Part shown: positions 15,227 to 22,350 of the stretch, in pieces
Position numbering within the stretch: position 1 is the stretch's first letter
How the letters are laid out: every line of letters starts with the position of its first letter
Origin: an uncultured Oscillospiraceae bacterium
Lineage (GTDB): Bacteria; Bacillota; Clostridia; Oscillospirales; Oscillospiraceae
Direction of reading: 5' to 3'
Assembly (NCBI GenBank): GCA_910587205.1
Contig: CAJULZ010000020.1
Coordinates: 1 to 27,512 of the forward strand
DNA: 27,512 bases
Made by a program: the position numbers and the translations under genes
The notes under the pieces: generated by a model
Told to the model about the DNA's origin: nothing
The model's input: only the letters and a program-made list of their open reading frames with translations
Databases searched by the model: none

Positions 15227-15978
15227 TGGGCAGCTTATATGACCGCGCGGAGATTTACGACCTGATTGAAAATGAGGAGCGCTTCCAAGTCTACCGGCGG
15301 CATTGGCAGCAGATTTTGGACGGCGCCGGCATCCGCTCCTTGCTGGATGTGAGCATCGGCTCCGGGAGCGTGACCCTGCCGCTGGCGGAGCTGGGGGTGG
15401 AAGTGTTCGGTTCCGACCTGAGCGGGGCGATGCTGGCCCGCTGCCGGGAAAAGGCGGCGCGCCGGGGGTACAAGGTGGAGCTGCGGGAGAGCGATTTCCG
15501 GGACCTGTCCTGCTGGTCGGGCATGAAATTCGACTGCGTAGCCAGCACGGGCAATTCCCTGCCCTACGTGTCCAACGGAGAAGTCTTGTCCGTCCTGGCC
15601 CGCATGGATGCCCTGGTGCGGGAGGGCGGCTGGCTCTGTTTTGACGTGCGCAACTGGGACCGGATTCTCCGGGAGCGGCAGCGCTTTTACCTGTACAACC
15701 CGTTTTTTGACGGCGAGACCCGGGTAAACTTGGTACAGGCGTGGGACTATCACCCGGATGATACCATGACGTTTAATCTTCTGTACACTTTCGAGCGGGA
15801 CTGCAAAATTTTCCAGAAAGAGATTTTTGAGGAGCACTATTTTCCCATCCCGCGCCGGCTGCTGCTGGACGGACTGTCCAGGCTGGGCTATCGGGAAATC
15901 AGGCAGTTTTGTTTCCCCGCGTTTGTGAACCGGGACGCGGAGGAAGCGGAATGGTACTGTGTGCTGGCTCGAAAATGA
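15226..15978 (+). CDS. Class I SAM-dependent methyltransferase
   Basis: A 250-residue Rossmann methyltransferase. LLDVSIGSG (39-47) is motif I, VFGSDLSGAML (60-70) the acidic strand 2, FDCVASTGNSLPYV the motif IV region and LVREGGWLCFDVRN the post-motif strand. The NSLPYV block recalls glycine/sarcosine N-methyltransferase-like small-molecule enzymes, but the substrate cannot be named. ATG 15226 overlaps the leader ORF stop (TGATG), and GGGGGGTGGG just upstream could serve as a weak ribosome site. The frame is open to 15124, but those codons would cover the leader ORF and promoter downstream region, so they are unlikely to be translated. It sits alone between the glycan operon terminator and spoVT. 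Confidence 0.85.
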   Translation: MGSLYDRAEIYDLIENEERFQVYRRHWQQILDGAGIRSLLDVSIGSGSVTLPLAELGVEVFGSDLSGAMLARCREKAARRGYKVELRESDFRDLSCWSGMKFDCVASTGNSLPYVSNGEVLSVLARMDALVREGGWLCFDVRNWDRILRERQRFYLYNPFFDGETRVNLVQAWDYHPDDTMTFNLLYTFERDCKIFQKEIFEEHYFPIPRRLLLDGLSRLGYREIRQFCFPAFVNRDAEEAEWYCVLARK

Positions 15979-16030
15979 CGGGGACGCGGCGGCGGGACAG
16001 CGGGTTTCCAAAGAAAACCAGCGGCTGAAA

Positions 16031-16060
16031 TTGAATACCCTTCCAAATCCTGCGGATAAT
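16031..16060 (+). promoter_or_regulatory. Candidate promoter for spoVT
   Basis: TTGAAT (16031-16036), an 18-nt spacer, and GATAAT (16055-16060). TGAATA followed by AATACTG (16058-16064) also resembles a sigma-G promoter, which drives spoVT in Bacillus subtilis, but the 20-nt spacing is too long for a good match. Confidence 0.4.
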
Positions 16061-16120
16061 ACTGTTGGAACGATACAAACAAAGCCGCGGGAAGCCGCGG
16101 CAGGAAGCAGGAGGAAAACC

Positions 16121-16654
16121 ATGAAAGCAACCGGGATCGTGCGCCGCATCGACGACCTGGGCCGGGTGGTGATTCCCAAGGAGATCCGCCGCACCATGCG
16201 CATTCGGGAGGGCGACCCCTTGGAGATCTACACGGACCGCGAGGGCGGCGTCATTTTCAAAAAATACTCGCAACTGGGCGACGTATCCGACTTTGCGGCT
16301 CAGCTTTGCGACACCATCAGCCGGGTGGCGGGCCTGCCCGCGGTCATCACCGACCGGGACAGCGTGATTGCCGCCGGGGGTCTGCCCCGCCGCGAAGTGG
16401 TGGACAAGCGGGTGTCGCCCCAGGTGGAGCAGGTGATGGAGGAGCGCCGCGGCGTCCAGGCGGAGCAGCCGATACCGCTGTGCGACGGCAGCGAGAAATA
16501 CCGGGCGCTCATCGCGGTGCCCATTCTGTCGGAGGGCGACGTGCTGGGCTGCGTGGCCTTTGTGTCCGACGGGGATGCGCCCCCCCTGAGCGACGTGGAG
16601 CTGAAGCTGGCGCAGACGGTGGCGGGGTTCCTGGGCCGCCACATGGAGGCGTGA
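16121..16654 (+). CDS. spoVT: Stage V sporulation protein T, AbrB-family regulator
   Basis: A 177-residue transcription factor of the forespore. Residues 1-~52 are the AbrB swapped-hairpin DNA-binding domain, with the near-invariant opening MKATGIVRRIDDLGRVVIPK followed by EIRRTMRIREGDPLEIY. Residues ~56-177 form the GAF-like domain (FAAQLCDTISRVAGLPAVITD ... YRALIAVPI ... GCVAFVSD). Length matches SpoVT (178 in B. subtilis) and not AbrB (~95). In Bacillus it tunes sigma-G genes late in sporulation. GGAGG lies 6-10 nt upstream of the ATG. It is monocistronic, closed by a hairpin. Its presence is strong evidence of an endospore former. Confidence 0.95.
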   Translation: MKATGIVRRIDDLGRVVIPKEIRRTMRIREGDPLEIYTDREGGVIFKKYSQLGDVSDFAAQLCDTISRVAGLPAVITDRDSVIAAGGLPRREVVDKRVSPQVEQVMEERRGVQAEQPIPLCDGSEKYRALIAVPILSEGDVLGCVAFVSDGDAPPLSDVELKLAQTVAGFLGRHMEA

Positions 16655-16694
16655 CAAGATTCCCGCCCCGGCCTGCGCCGGGGCGGGAATCTTG
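16655..16694. terminator. 17-bp hairpin downstream of spoVT
   Basis: Stem 16655-16671 pairs perfectly with 16678-16694 around CCTGCG. The stem itself ends in ATCTTG and no longer T-run follows, so it is a strong hairpin but an imperfect intrinsic terminator. Confidence 0.6.
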
Positions 16695-16749
16695 CATCTT
16701 GCAGGATATCATAATTGTGGGAAAATTGTCAAGGATTGGCGGGGCGGCC

Positions 16750-16778
16750 TTGATTCACCGCCCGCGGGGTGGTATAAT
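16750..16778 (+). promoter_or_regulatory. Sigma-A promoter for the GH2 gene
   Basis: TTGATT (16750-16755), a 17-nt spacer, and consensus TATAAT (16773-16778) preceded by TGG. It lies about 45 nt before the GH2 start codon. Confidence 0.75.
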
Positions 16779-16822
16779 CAAGAAAAAGGGCGCCCGGATG
16801 TGCCCGGAAAAGAGGGATTGGT

Positions 16823-18496
16823 ATGCCGCACAACAGTTGGGACCGGTACTACCCCCGCCCGCAGCTCCGGCGGGACAGTTTTTTCCCCTTGCTCGACGGC
16901 TGGACGCTGAACGGCAGGCCCATCCGTGTCCCCTGGCCCCCCCAGGCCCCGCTGTCCGGCTGGCGGGGCGCGGTAGGGGATGTGCTGCGGTATGAGACGC
17001 GCTTCACCCTCCCCGGCGGTTTTGTGCCGGAGGGATTCCGGGCGGTGCTCCATTTCGGCGCGGTGGATCAGGTGGCGGAGGCGTGGGTAAACGGGGTGAG
17101 CGTGGTGCGCCACGAGGGAGGCTACCTGCCCTTTTCCGCCGATATTACCGCCGCCCTCCGGCCGGGAGAAAACCGCCTGTTGGTGAAAGCGGTGGACACC
17201 TTGTCCCGTGATTACCCCTACGGCAAGCAGCATAAGCACCCCCATGGGATGTGGTACACCCCGGTGTCCGGCATCTGGCAGCCGGTGTGGCTGGAGGCGG
17301 TGCCCCAGCGGGGGGCGGTGGCCTCCCTGCGCCTCACCCCGGATCTGACCGGGGTGAATGTGGAGGTGGACGCGGGCGGGGCGGAGTATACCGTTTCCGT
17401 TCCCCTGGGGGAGGGACGGTTTGTCACCGCCAAGGGCTGGGACGGGATGGTGCGGATCGATGTGCCCGAGCCCCGCCTGTGGACCCCGGACGATCCCTAC
17501 TTATATTCCTTAACCGTCACCACTCCCACCGACCGGGTGGAGAGCTATTTCGCCCTGCGCACGGTGTCCGCCCGGGAGATCGGCGGGCGCACCCGCCTGT
17601 GCCTCAACGGGGAGCCCATTTTCCTCCACGGGGTGCTGGACCAGGGGTATTTCCGGGACGGGCTGTTTCTCCCCCGAGGCCCGGAGGGGTACGAACGGGA
17701 CATCCTGCGCATGAAGGGGCTGGGCTTCAACACCCTGCGCAAGCATATCAAGGTGGAGCCCGAGGCGTTCTACCACGCCTGCGACCGGCTGGGGATGCTG
17801 GTCCTCCAGGACATGGTGAACTCCGGCGGATACGACTATGTGCGGGACACGGTGATCCCCACTTTCCTGAGTAAAAAGCGCAGCGACGTGGGGCGGGGCG
17901 GCGGCGAGAAGCGCAAGGCGTTTTTTGAGCGCCACTGCCTGGACACCCTCGCCCACCTCCATAGCCACCCCTGTATCGTGGGCTGGACCATCTTCAACGA
18001 GGGCTGGGGGCAGTACGATTCCGACCGGATCTACCGCCTGCTGAAGCCGGCGGACCCCTCCCGGTTTTTCATCAGTGCCTCCGGCTGGTTTGCCCAGCAG
18101 GAGAGCGACGCCCAGAGCGAGCACGTATACTTCAGCAGCCGGGTGCTGGAGGGGGATCAGCCGGGTAAATTCCTGATCCTCAGCGAGTGCGGGGGGTTCT
18201 CCCGCCGGGTGGGGGGCCATGTGGACGAGGACCTCCGCAACTATGGCTACGGGGAGCAGTGCGCCACCGAGGGGGAGCTCATCGGCCGTATCCGGGCGAT
18301 GTATGAGGAAATGGTGCTGCCCTCCATCCCCCGGGGGCTGTGCGGCTGCGTTTACACCCAGCTCAGCGACGTGGAGGGGGAGACCAACGGCCTGTATACC
18401 TATGACCGGCTGGTGCGCAAGGTGTCCGGAGAGGCCATGCAGGCCATTGCCTCCGATGTGGGGGCGGCGCTGGCGGAGTGCGTGAAAAACGGTTGA
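16823..18496 (+). CDS. Glycoside hydrolase family 2 protein
   Basis: A 557-residue GH2 enzyme in the beta-galactosidase/beta-glucuronidase group. Residues ~20-160 are the jelly-roll sugar-binding domain (GWRGAVGDVLRYETRF, AWVNGVSV, GMWYTPVSGIWQPVWLE), ~165-265 the short immunoglobulin-like domain, and ~270-557 the TIM barrel (LCLNGEPIFLHGVLDQGYF). The acid/base is E393 in FNEGWGQ and the nucleophile is E455 in LSECGGFS. It lacks a signal peptide, so it should hydrolyse imported glycosides in the cytoplasm. It is more compact than typical members (600-1000 residues), having only the three core domains. Substrate is uncertain; the TIM-barrel sequence does not clearly mark galactosidase or glucuronidase. 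It has its own promoter and no transporter neighbour here. Confidence 0.87.
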   Translation: MPHNSWDRYYPRPQLRRDSFFPLLDGWTLNGRPIRVPWPPQAPLSGWRGAVGDVLRYETRFTLPGGFVPEGFRAVLHFGAVDQVAEAWVNGVSVVRHEGGYLPFSADITAALRPGENRLLVKAVDTLSRDYPYGKQHKHPHGMWYTPVSGIWQPVWLEAVPQRGAVASLRLTPDLTGVNVEVDAGGAEYTVSVPLGEGRFVTAKGWDGMVRIDVPEPRLWTPDDPYLYSLTVTTPTDRVESYFALRTVSAREIGGRTRLCLNGEPIFLHGVLDQGYFRDGLFLPRGPEGYERDILRMKGLGFNTLRKHIKVEPEAFYHACDRLGMLVLQDMVNSGGYDYVRDTVIPTFLSKKRSDVGRGGGEKRKAFFERHCLDTLAHLHSHPCIVGWTIFNEGWGQYDSDRIYRLLKPADPSRFFISASGWFAQQESDAQSEHVYFSSRVLEGDQPGKFLILSECGGFSRRVGGHVDEDLRNYGYGEQCATEGELIGRIRAMYEEMVLPSIPRGLCGCVYTQLSDVEGETNGLYTYDRLVRKVSGEAMQAIASDVGAALAECVKNG

Positions 18497-18520
18497 CACC
18501 GGGGGAAAACGTGATATACT
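18493..18520 (+). promoter_or_regulatory. Strong sigma-A promoter for ferritin
   Basis: Consensus TTGACA (18493-18498), a 16-nt spacer, and TATACT (18515-18520). The -35 box overlaps the GH2 stop codon. I see no Fur or PerR box between it and the gene. Confidence 0.82.
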
Positions 18521-18571
18521 CTCCATAGAATGCGCCGCGCCACGCGGCCGGGAATAAGGAGTGTTTTAACC

Positions 18572-19081
18572 ATGGATCAAAAAGTTGCCGGTCTGCTGAA
18601 CGACCAGGTGAACAAGGAGCTGTATTCCGCATATCTGTATCTGGATATGGCAAACTTCTACGCCGGTCAGGGGCTGGACGGGTTCGCCAACTGGTATGAG
18701 ATCCAGGCCAAGGAGGAGCAGGACCACGCCATGCTTATGTACCGCTACCTCCACAACAACGGCGAGACCGTCACCCTGGGGGCCATCGACAAGCCGGACA
18801 AGGAGTTCAAGGCGCTGCCCGACCCCCTGAAGGCGGCCCATGAGCATGAGCAGTATGTCACCAGCCTGATCAACGCCATCTACGACGCGGCTCAGGCCGC
18901 GAAAGACCACCGGACAATGCAGTTCCTGGACTGGTTCGTGAAGGAGCAGGGGGAGGAGGAGAAGAACTCCGCCGACCTGATCCGCAAGATGGAGCTGTTT
19001 GGCGGGGACGCCAAGGGCCTGTATATGCTCAACAGTGAGCTGGCGGGCCGTGTGTACTCCGCGCCGTCTTTGCAGCTTTAA
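18572..19081 (+). CDS. ftn: Ferritin (bacterial non-haem ferritin)
   Basis: A 169-residue four-helix iron storage protein that oxidises Fe(II) and stores it in a 24-subunit shell. Ferroxidase ligands equivalent to those of E. coli FtnA are visible: E16, E49 and H52 (in QAKEEQDHAM), E93 near HEHEQYV, and Q126/E129 in KEQGEEE. This is the FtnA type; bacterioferritin would need a haem-ligating Met and another motif set. The start has AAGGAG at 18556-18561 with 10 nt spacing. Strong promoter and terminator on either side make it monocistronic and probably well expressed. Confidence 0.95.
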   Translation: MDQKVAGLLNDQVNKELYSAYLYLDMANFYAGQGLDGFANWYEIQAKEEQDHAMLMYRYLHNNGETVTLGAIDKPDKEFKALPDPLKAAHEHEQYVTSLINAIYDAAQAAKDHRTMQFLDWFVKEQGEEEKNSADLIRKMELFGGDAKGLYMLNSELAGRVYSAPSLQL

Positions 19082-19094
19082 AAAACGCAGAGCA

Positions 19095-19128
19095 GGCCCG
19101 GCCCCGCATCCGCGGGGCCGGGCCTTTT
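19095..19128 (+). terminator. Intrinsic terminator of ferritin
   Basis: A perfect 13-bp GC stem (19095-19107 with 19112-19124), ATCC loop and TTTT. It could also stop leftward readthrough from spoIIQ. Confidence 0.9.
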
Positions 19129-19171
19129 GCCGTTTCACATGGAATAAAGGTTCTATTTGCCGGGCGGAAAA

Positions 19172-19187
19172 TGTTTCATATGAAACG
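19172..19187. other. parS-like palindrome between convergent genes
   Basis: GTTTCATATGAAAC (19173-19186) is a perfect 14-bp palindrome. Over 16 positions it matches the Spo0J/ParB site TGTTTCACGTGAAACA at 13, the centre being TA instead of CG. A second imperfect copy (CGTTTCACATGGAATA, 19131-19146) is 41 nt away. It could also form a weak hairpin ahead of ATTTT for leftward spoIIQ transcripts. Confidence 0.35.
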
Positions 19188-19208
19188 CGCATTTCAGATT
19201 TTGCCCCC

Positions 19209-19988
19209 TCACCGGGCGGGCAGGTAGTCCACGGGGTCCACGGGGTTGCCATCCTGGTACATGGCGAAATGCAGGTGGGCCTGGCTGCCCTGCTCGGCGG
19301 CGGCGGTGGCCCCCACGGAGCCGATGACGGAGCCGGTGGACACGCCGTCGCCCACCGCCACGGTGGGCACCTCGGCCAGGTTGGCGTACTGGCTGGTCAG
19401 GCCGTTCCCGTGGTCGATCTCCACCGTGGTGCCCATGAAGTCGTCCTTATAGATGGCGGAGACGGTGCCGGAAGCCGTGGCATACACCTGGGCGCCCAGG
19501 CTAGTGGCCAGGTCCAGCCCGTCATGGGTGCGCCAGTCCCCCATGGTCTCGCTGTAGGCCAGCGCTTCCACGGAGTAGCCCGCGATGACCGTGCCGTTCA
19601 CCGGCCATGTAAAGACCAGGGCGGCGGGCTGCTGGGAGGGGGCGGCAGGAGGCTGGGAGGGGGGTGTGGACAGGGCGGCGGCGGGCTCCTCCGATACGAC
19701 GGGCGGGTTGGAGGGCGTGGGCTGCGCCTGGCTGGGCCGGGCGGAGGGCGCGGCGGAAGCGGGCGGGGCGGAGGGGCGGGCCGACGGCTGGACCGTGGGC
19801 GTGTCCCGGATGGCGGCGGAGCCGGATGCGGGCTGGTCCAAGCTCTCGCCCAGGCCGCCGCGGACGCCCTGTACCAGATAGTAGCCGGACAGGGCGATGG
19901 CAGCCACGCAGATGAGCACCACGAGATAAAAACCCTTTCCAGAAATGAAATCGCCTAATTTTTCAATCCAAGTTCGTTTGCTGTTCAT
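19209..19988 (-). CDS. spoIIQ: SpoIIQ-like M23 peptidase family protein
   Basis: A 259-residue bitopic membrane protein: short cytoplasmic N-terminus, a transmembrane helix (~19-39, GFYLVVLICVAAIALSGYYL), a long Pro/Ala/Ser-rich linker (~50-122), then a LytM/M23 domain. The zinc ligands H155 and D159 (THDGLDLA) and H238-x-H240 (AHLHF) are all present. In sporulating Firmicutes SpoIIQ is made in the forespore and joins SpoIIIAH across the intermembrane space. B. subtilis SpoIIQ has lost a zinc ligand, while clostridial versions often keep it, so endopeptidase activity is possible here. Ribosome site GGAGGTG is 5 nt from the ATG. Upstream is a sigma-F-like promoter. A generic cell-wall M23 protein is the alternative identity. 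Confidence 0.83.
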   Translation of the reverse strand: MNSKRTWIEKLGDFISGKGFYLVVLICVAAIALSGYYLVQGVRGGLGESLDQPASGSAAIRDTPTVQPSARPSAPPASAAPSARPSQAQPTPSNPPVVSEEPAAALSTPPSQPPAAPSQQPAALVFTWPVNGTVIAGYSVEALAYSETMGDWRTHDGLDLATSLGAQVYATASGTVSAIYKDDFMGTTVEIDHGNGLTSQYANLAEVPTVAVGDGVSTGSVIGSVGATAAAEQGSQAHLHFAMYQDGNPVDPVDYLPAR

Positions 19989-20005
19989 GATAACACCTCC
20001 GGCCC

Positions 20006-20035
20006 TATTGTGGACGGGGGGGAGGCAGTTTATAC
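20006..20035 (-). promoter_or_regulatory. Sigma-F-like promoter for spoIIQ
   Basis: Read on the minus strand: GTATA (20035-20031), a 15-nt spacer, then GTCCACAATA (20015-20006). The sigma-F consensus is GYATA, ~15 nt, GGNNANAATR; only the second G of the -10 differs. The leader would be very short, with the ribosome site almost at the 5' end. Confidence 0.55.
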
Positions 20036-20062
20036 CAGACCGGAGGGAAAATCCGCTGGGGA

Positions 20063-20092
20063 TTGTTTTTGCCCGGGAAGATGTGGTAAACT
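20063..20092 (+). promoter_or_regulatory. Candidate promoter for recG
   Basis: TTGTTT (20063-20068), an 18-nt spacer, and TAAACT (20087-20092) with TGG before it. A small bulged stem, GGGG-AAAA-CCC with GGGTTTCCCC (20096-20124), follows in the leader. Confidence 0.5.
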
Positions 20093-20165
20093 ATAGGGGA
20101 AAACCCCCAAGGCCGGGTTTCCCCCAAAGCGGGGCCCGGTCCTGGGGGGCGGAGGAGGCGAGAGG

Positions 20166-22322
20166 ATGCCGCTGAGCCGAGAGACTCCCCTGACCGAGCT
20201 GCCGGGGGTGGGCCCCCAGCGGGCCAAAAAGCTGGAGAAGCTGGGCCTGCGCACCATGGGCGATCTGCTGGACCACCTGCCCCAGCGGTATGAGGACCGG
20301 CGGGAGTGCCATGCCCTCCGGGACGCGCCCCAGGACCGGCCGTGCTGCGTGTCCGCCATGGTGGCGGAGACCCCGCGGGTGAGCTATATCCGCCGGGGGC
20401 TGTCCCTGGTGAAAGTGAAGGCGGTGGACGGCACGGGTACAGTGCACATCACCTTCTTTAACCAGGACTATATCCGGGAAATTATGTGCCGGGGGCAGGA
20501 GTATGTATTTTACGGCACGGTGGAGCGCCAGGGGGGCCTGCTGGCCATGACCAACCCCGCTTTCGAGCGGGAGGGGGCTGGGCGGTTCACGGGGCTGATC
20601 CTGCCGGTGTACCCCCTCACGGCGGGCATCTCCAACAACCTGCTGGCCGGGCTCACCCGCCGGGCGGTGGACGAGTGCCTGGACGGTCTGCCCGAAGTCT
20701 TGCCCGCCCGGGTGCGGAAGGGGCATACGCTGTGTCAGGCCCAGTACGCCCGGAAAAATATCCACTATCCCGATGATTTCGAGGCGCTGGCCATCGCCCG
20801 CCGGCGGCTGGTGTTCGAGGAGCTGTTCGTGCTCACCTGCGGCCTGGCCCAGCTGAAGGACCGGCGCAGCCAGGGCGCGGGCCGGGTGCTGGCCGGGGAG
20901 CCGGGGGAGTTTGCCGCTCTGCTGCCCTTCGCCCCCACGGGGGCCCAGCGCCGGGCCATGGACGACATCGCCGCTGATTTGAAGTCCGGCAAGGCCATGA
21001 ACCGGCTGGTGCAGGGGGACGTGGGCTCGGGTAAGACGGCAGTGGCCGCCTTCGGGGCGTGGACGGCGGCAAAAAACGGGGTGCAGTGCGCCCTGATGGC
21101 CCCCACCGAGCTGCTGGCGGAGCAGCATGCCCGGACCATGGAGGCCCTGCTGGCCCCCGCCGGGGTGCGGGTGGCGCTGCTCACAGGGTCGGTGAAGGGC
21201 CGGGAGCGGAAGCTGCTGCTGGACGCCCTGGCGGCGGGGGAGGTCGACCTTGTGGTGGGCACCCACGCCCTGTTCTCCCAGGGGGTGGCGTACTGCGGCC
21301 TGGGCCTGGTCATTGCCGACGAGCAGCACCGCTTCGGCGTGGCCCAGCGGGCGGCGTTAGCGGCTAAGAGCGGAAGGGACCCGGCGCGTGAAGCGCCGCA
21401 TGAGCGTTTCAATGAAAGCGGGGCCACCGGGCGGGCCGAAGGCCCGTCTGGGGAGCTGCCCCCGCCCCATGTGCTGGTGATGTCTGCCACCCCCATCCCC
21501 CGCACCCTGGCCCTCATCATCTACGGCGACCTGGACGTGTCCATCATGGACGAGCTGCCGCCGGGGCGCACTCCGGTGGACACCTTCCTGGTGGGGGAGG
21601 ACAAGCGGCAGCGGATGTACGGCTTTGTGCGCAGGCAGGTGGAGGAAGGGCGGCAGGTATACATCGTGTGCCCCGCGGTGGAGGAAAACAGCGGCGGCTG
21701 GGAGGACAGCCCCGGTATGGATCTGAAAGCCGTCACCGCCTACGCCGGGGAGCTGCGGGAGCGGGTGTTCCCCGACCTGCGGGTGGGCTTCGTCCACGGC
21801 AGGCTGAAGCCGAAGGAGAAGGAGGCGGCTATGGCCGCCTTCTCCGGGGGGGAGCTGGACGTGCTGGTGTCCACCACCGTCATCGAGGTGGGGGTGGACG
21901 TGCCCAACGCGTCGCTGATGGTGGTGGAGAACGCGGAGCGGTTCGGCCTGAGCCAGCTCCACCAGCTCCGGGGACGGGTGGGCCGGGGGAGGCACCAGAG
22001 CTACTGCGTGCTCATGACGGCCAGCCGCAGCGAGGCCGCCCGGGAGCGCCTGCGGGCGCTGTGCGCCACCAACGACGGGTTCCAGATCGCGGAGGAGGAT
22101 CTCCGCCTCCGGGGGCCCGGGGACTTTTTCGGCAAGCGGCAGCACGGCCTGCCCCAATTGAAGGTGGCGGACTTCGCCGCCGACCTGGAGCTGCTGAAGG
22201 AGGCCCGGCAGGCGGCGGAGGAGCTGGTGGCCGCTGACCAGTCGCTTTCAAAGCCGGCCCACCGGCTGCTGAAGCGGCGGGTGCGGGAGCTGTTCGCGGA
22301 AAACGCGGAGTTGTTTAATTAG
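20166..22322 (+). CDS. recG: ATP-dependent DNA helicase RecG
   Basis: Branch-migrating helicase that remodels stalled forks and Holliday junctions. An N-terminal wedge/OB domain (LTELPGVGPQRAKKLEKLG; VKAVDGTGTVHITFFNQ) precedes the helicase core: Walker A QGDVGSGKT with K290, the DEQH box at D385, MSATPIPRTLAL (motif III), and motifs V/VI (STTVIEVGVDVPNA; HQLRGRVGRGRHQSYC). The tail LRLRGPGDFFGKRQHGLPQLK is diagnostic of RecG. Length 718 exceeds the usual ~680 largely because of a ~32-residue insertion (403-434) between the DEQH box and motif III. GAGGAGGCGAGAGG supplies the ribosome site. The TetM-like/NYN gene follows 28 nt after the stop and may be cotranscribed. Confidence 0.96.
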   Translation: MPLSRETPLTELPGVGPQRAKKLEKLGLRTMGDLLDHLPQRYEDRRECHALRDAPQDRPCCVSAMVAETPRVSYIRRGLSLVKVKAVDGTGTVHITFFNQDYIREIMCRGQEYVFYGTVERQGGLLAMTNPAFEREGAGRFTGLILPVYPLTAGISNNLLAGLTRRAVDECLDGLPEVLPARVRKGHTLCQAQYARKNIHYPDDFEALAIARRRLVFEELFVLTCGLAQLKDRRSQGAGRVLAGEPGEFAALLPFAPTGAQRRAMDDIAADLKSGKAMNRLVQGDVGSGKTAVAAFGAWTAAKNGVQCALMAPTELLAEQHARTMEALLAPAGVRVALLTGSVKGRERKLLLDALAAGEVDLVVGTHALFSQGVAYCGLGLVIADEQHRFGVAQRAALAAKSGRDPAREAPHERFNESGATGRAEGPSGELPPPHVLVMSATPIPRTLALIIYGDLDVSIMDELPPGRTPVDTFLVGEDKRQRMYGFVRRQVEEGRQVYIVCPAVEENSGGWEDSPGMDLKAVTAYAGELRERVFPDLRVGFVHGRLKPKEKEAAMAAFSGGELDVLVSTTVIEVGVDVPNASLMVVENAERFGLSQLHQLRGRVGRGRHQSYCVLMTASRSEAARERLRALCATNDGFQIAEEDLRLRGPGDFFGKRQHGLPQLKVADFAADLELLKEARQAAEELVAADQSLSKPAHRLLKRRVRELFAENAELFN
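21372..21467 (+). repeat. In-frame palindrome-rich insertion inside recG
   Basis: About 96 nt coding residues 403-434 replace what is a ~4-residue loop in B. subtilis RecG. It contains GGCGC-gtgaa-GCGCC, TTTCA-a-TGAAA, CGGGCC-gaa-GGCCCG and GGGG-agctg-CCCC, a density of small inverted repeats unlike the surrounding gene. The coded segment (Arg, Glu, Gly, Pro, Ser rich) looks disordered. Boundaries are approximate. Confidence 0.6.
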
Positions 22323-22350
22323 GGAATTTTTACATGGAGGAGAGCGGAGG

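Noticed and set aside
16788..16822. GGGCGCCC palindrome before the GH2 gene as an operator
   Set aside because: Eight GC bases in a GC-rich leader are expected by chance, and no second half-site or spacing pattern is seen.
19216..19958. Long plus-strand open frame (319 residues) opposite spoIIQ
   Set aside because: It is the complement of the well-supported M23 gene; the Gly/Arg-rich product comes from the Pro/Ala linker read backwards.
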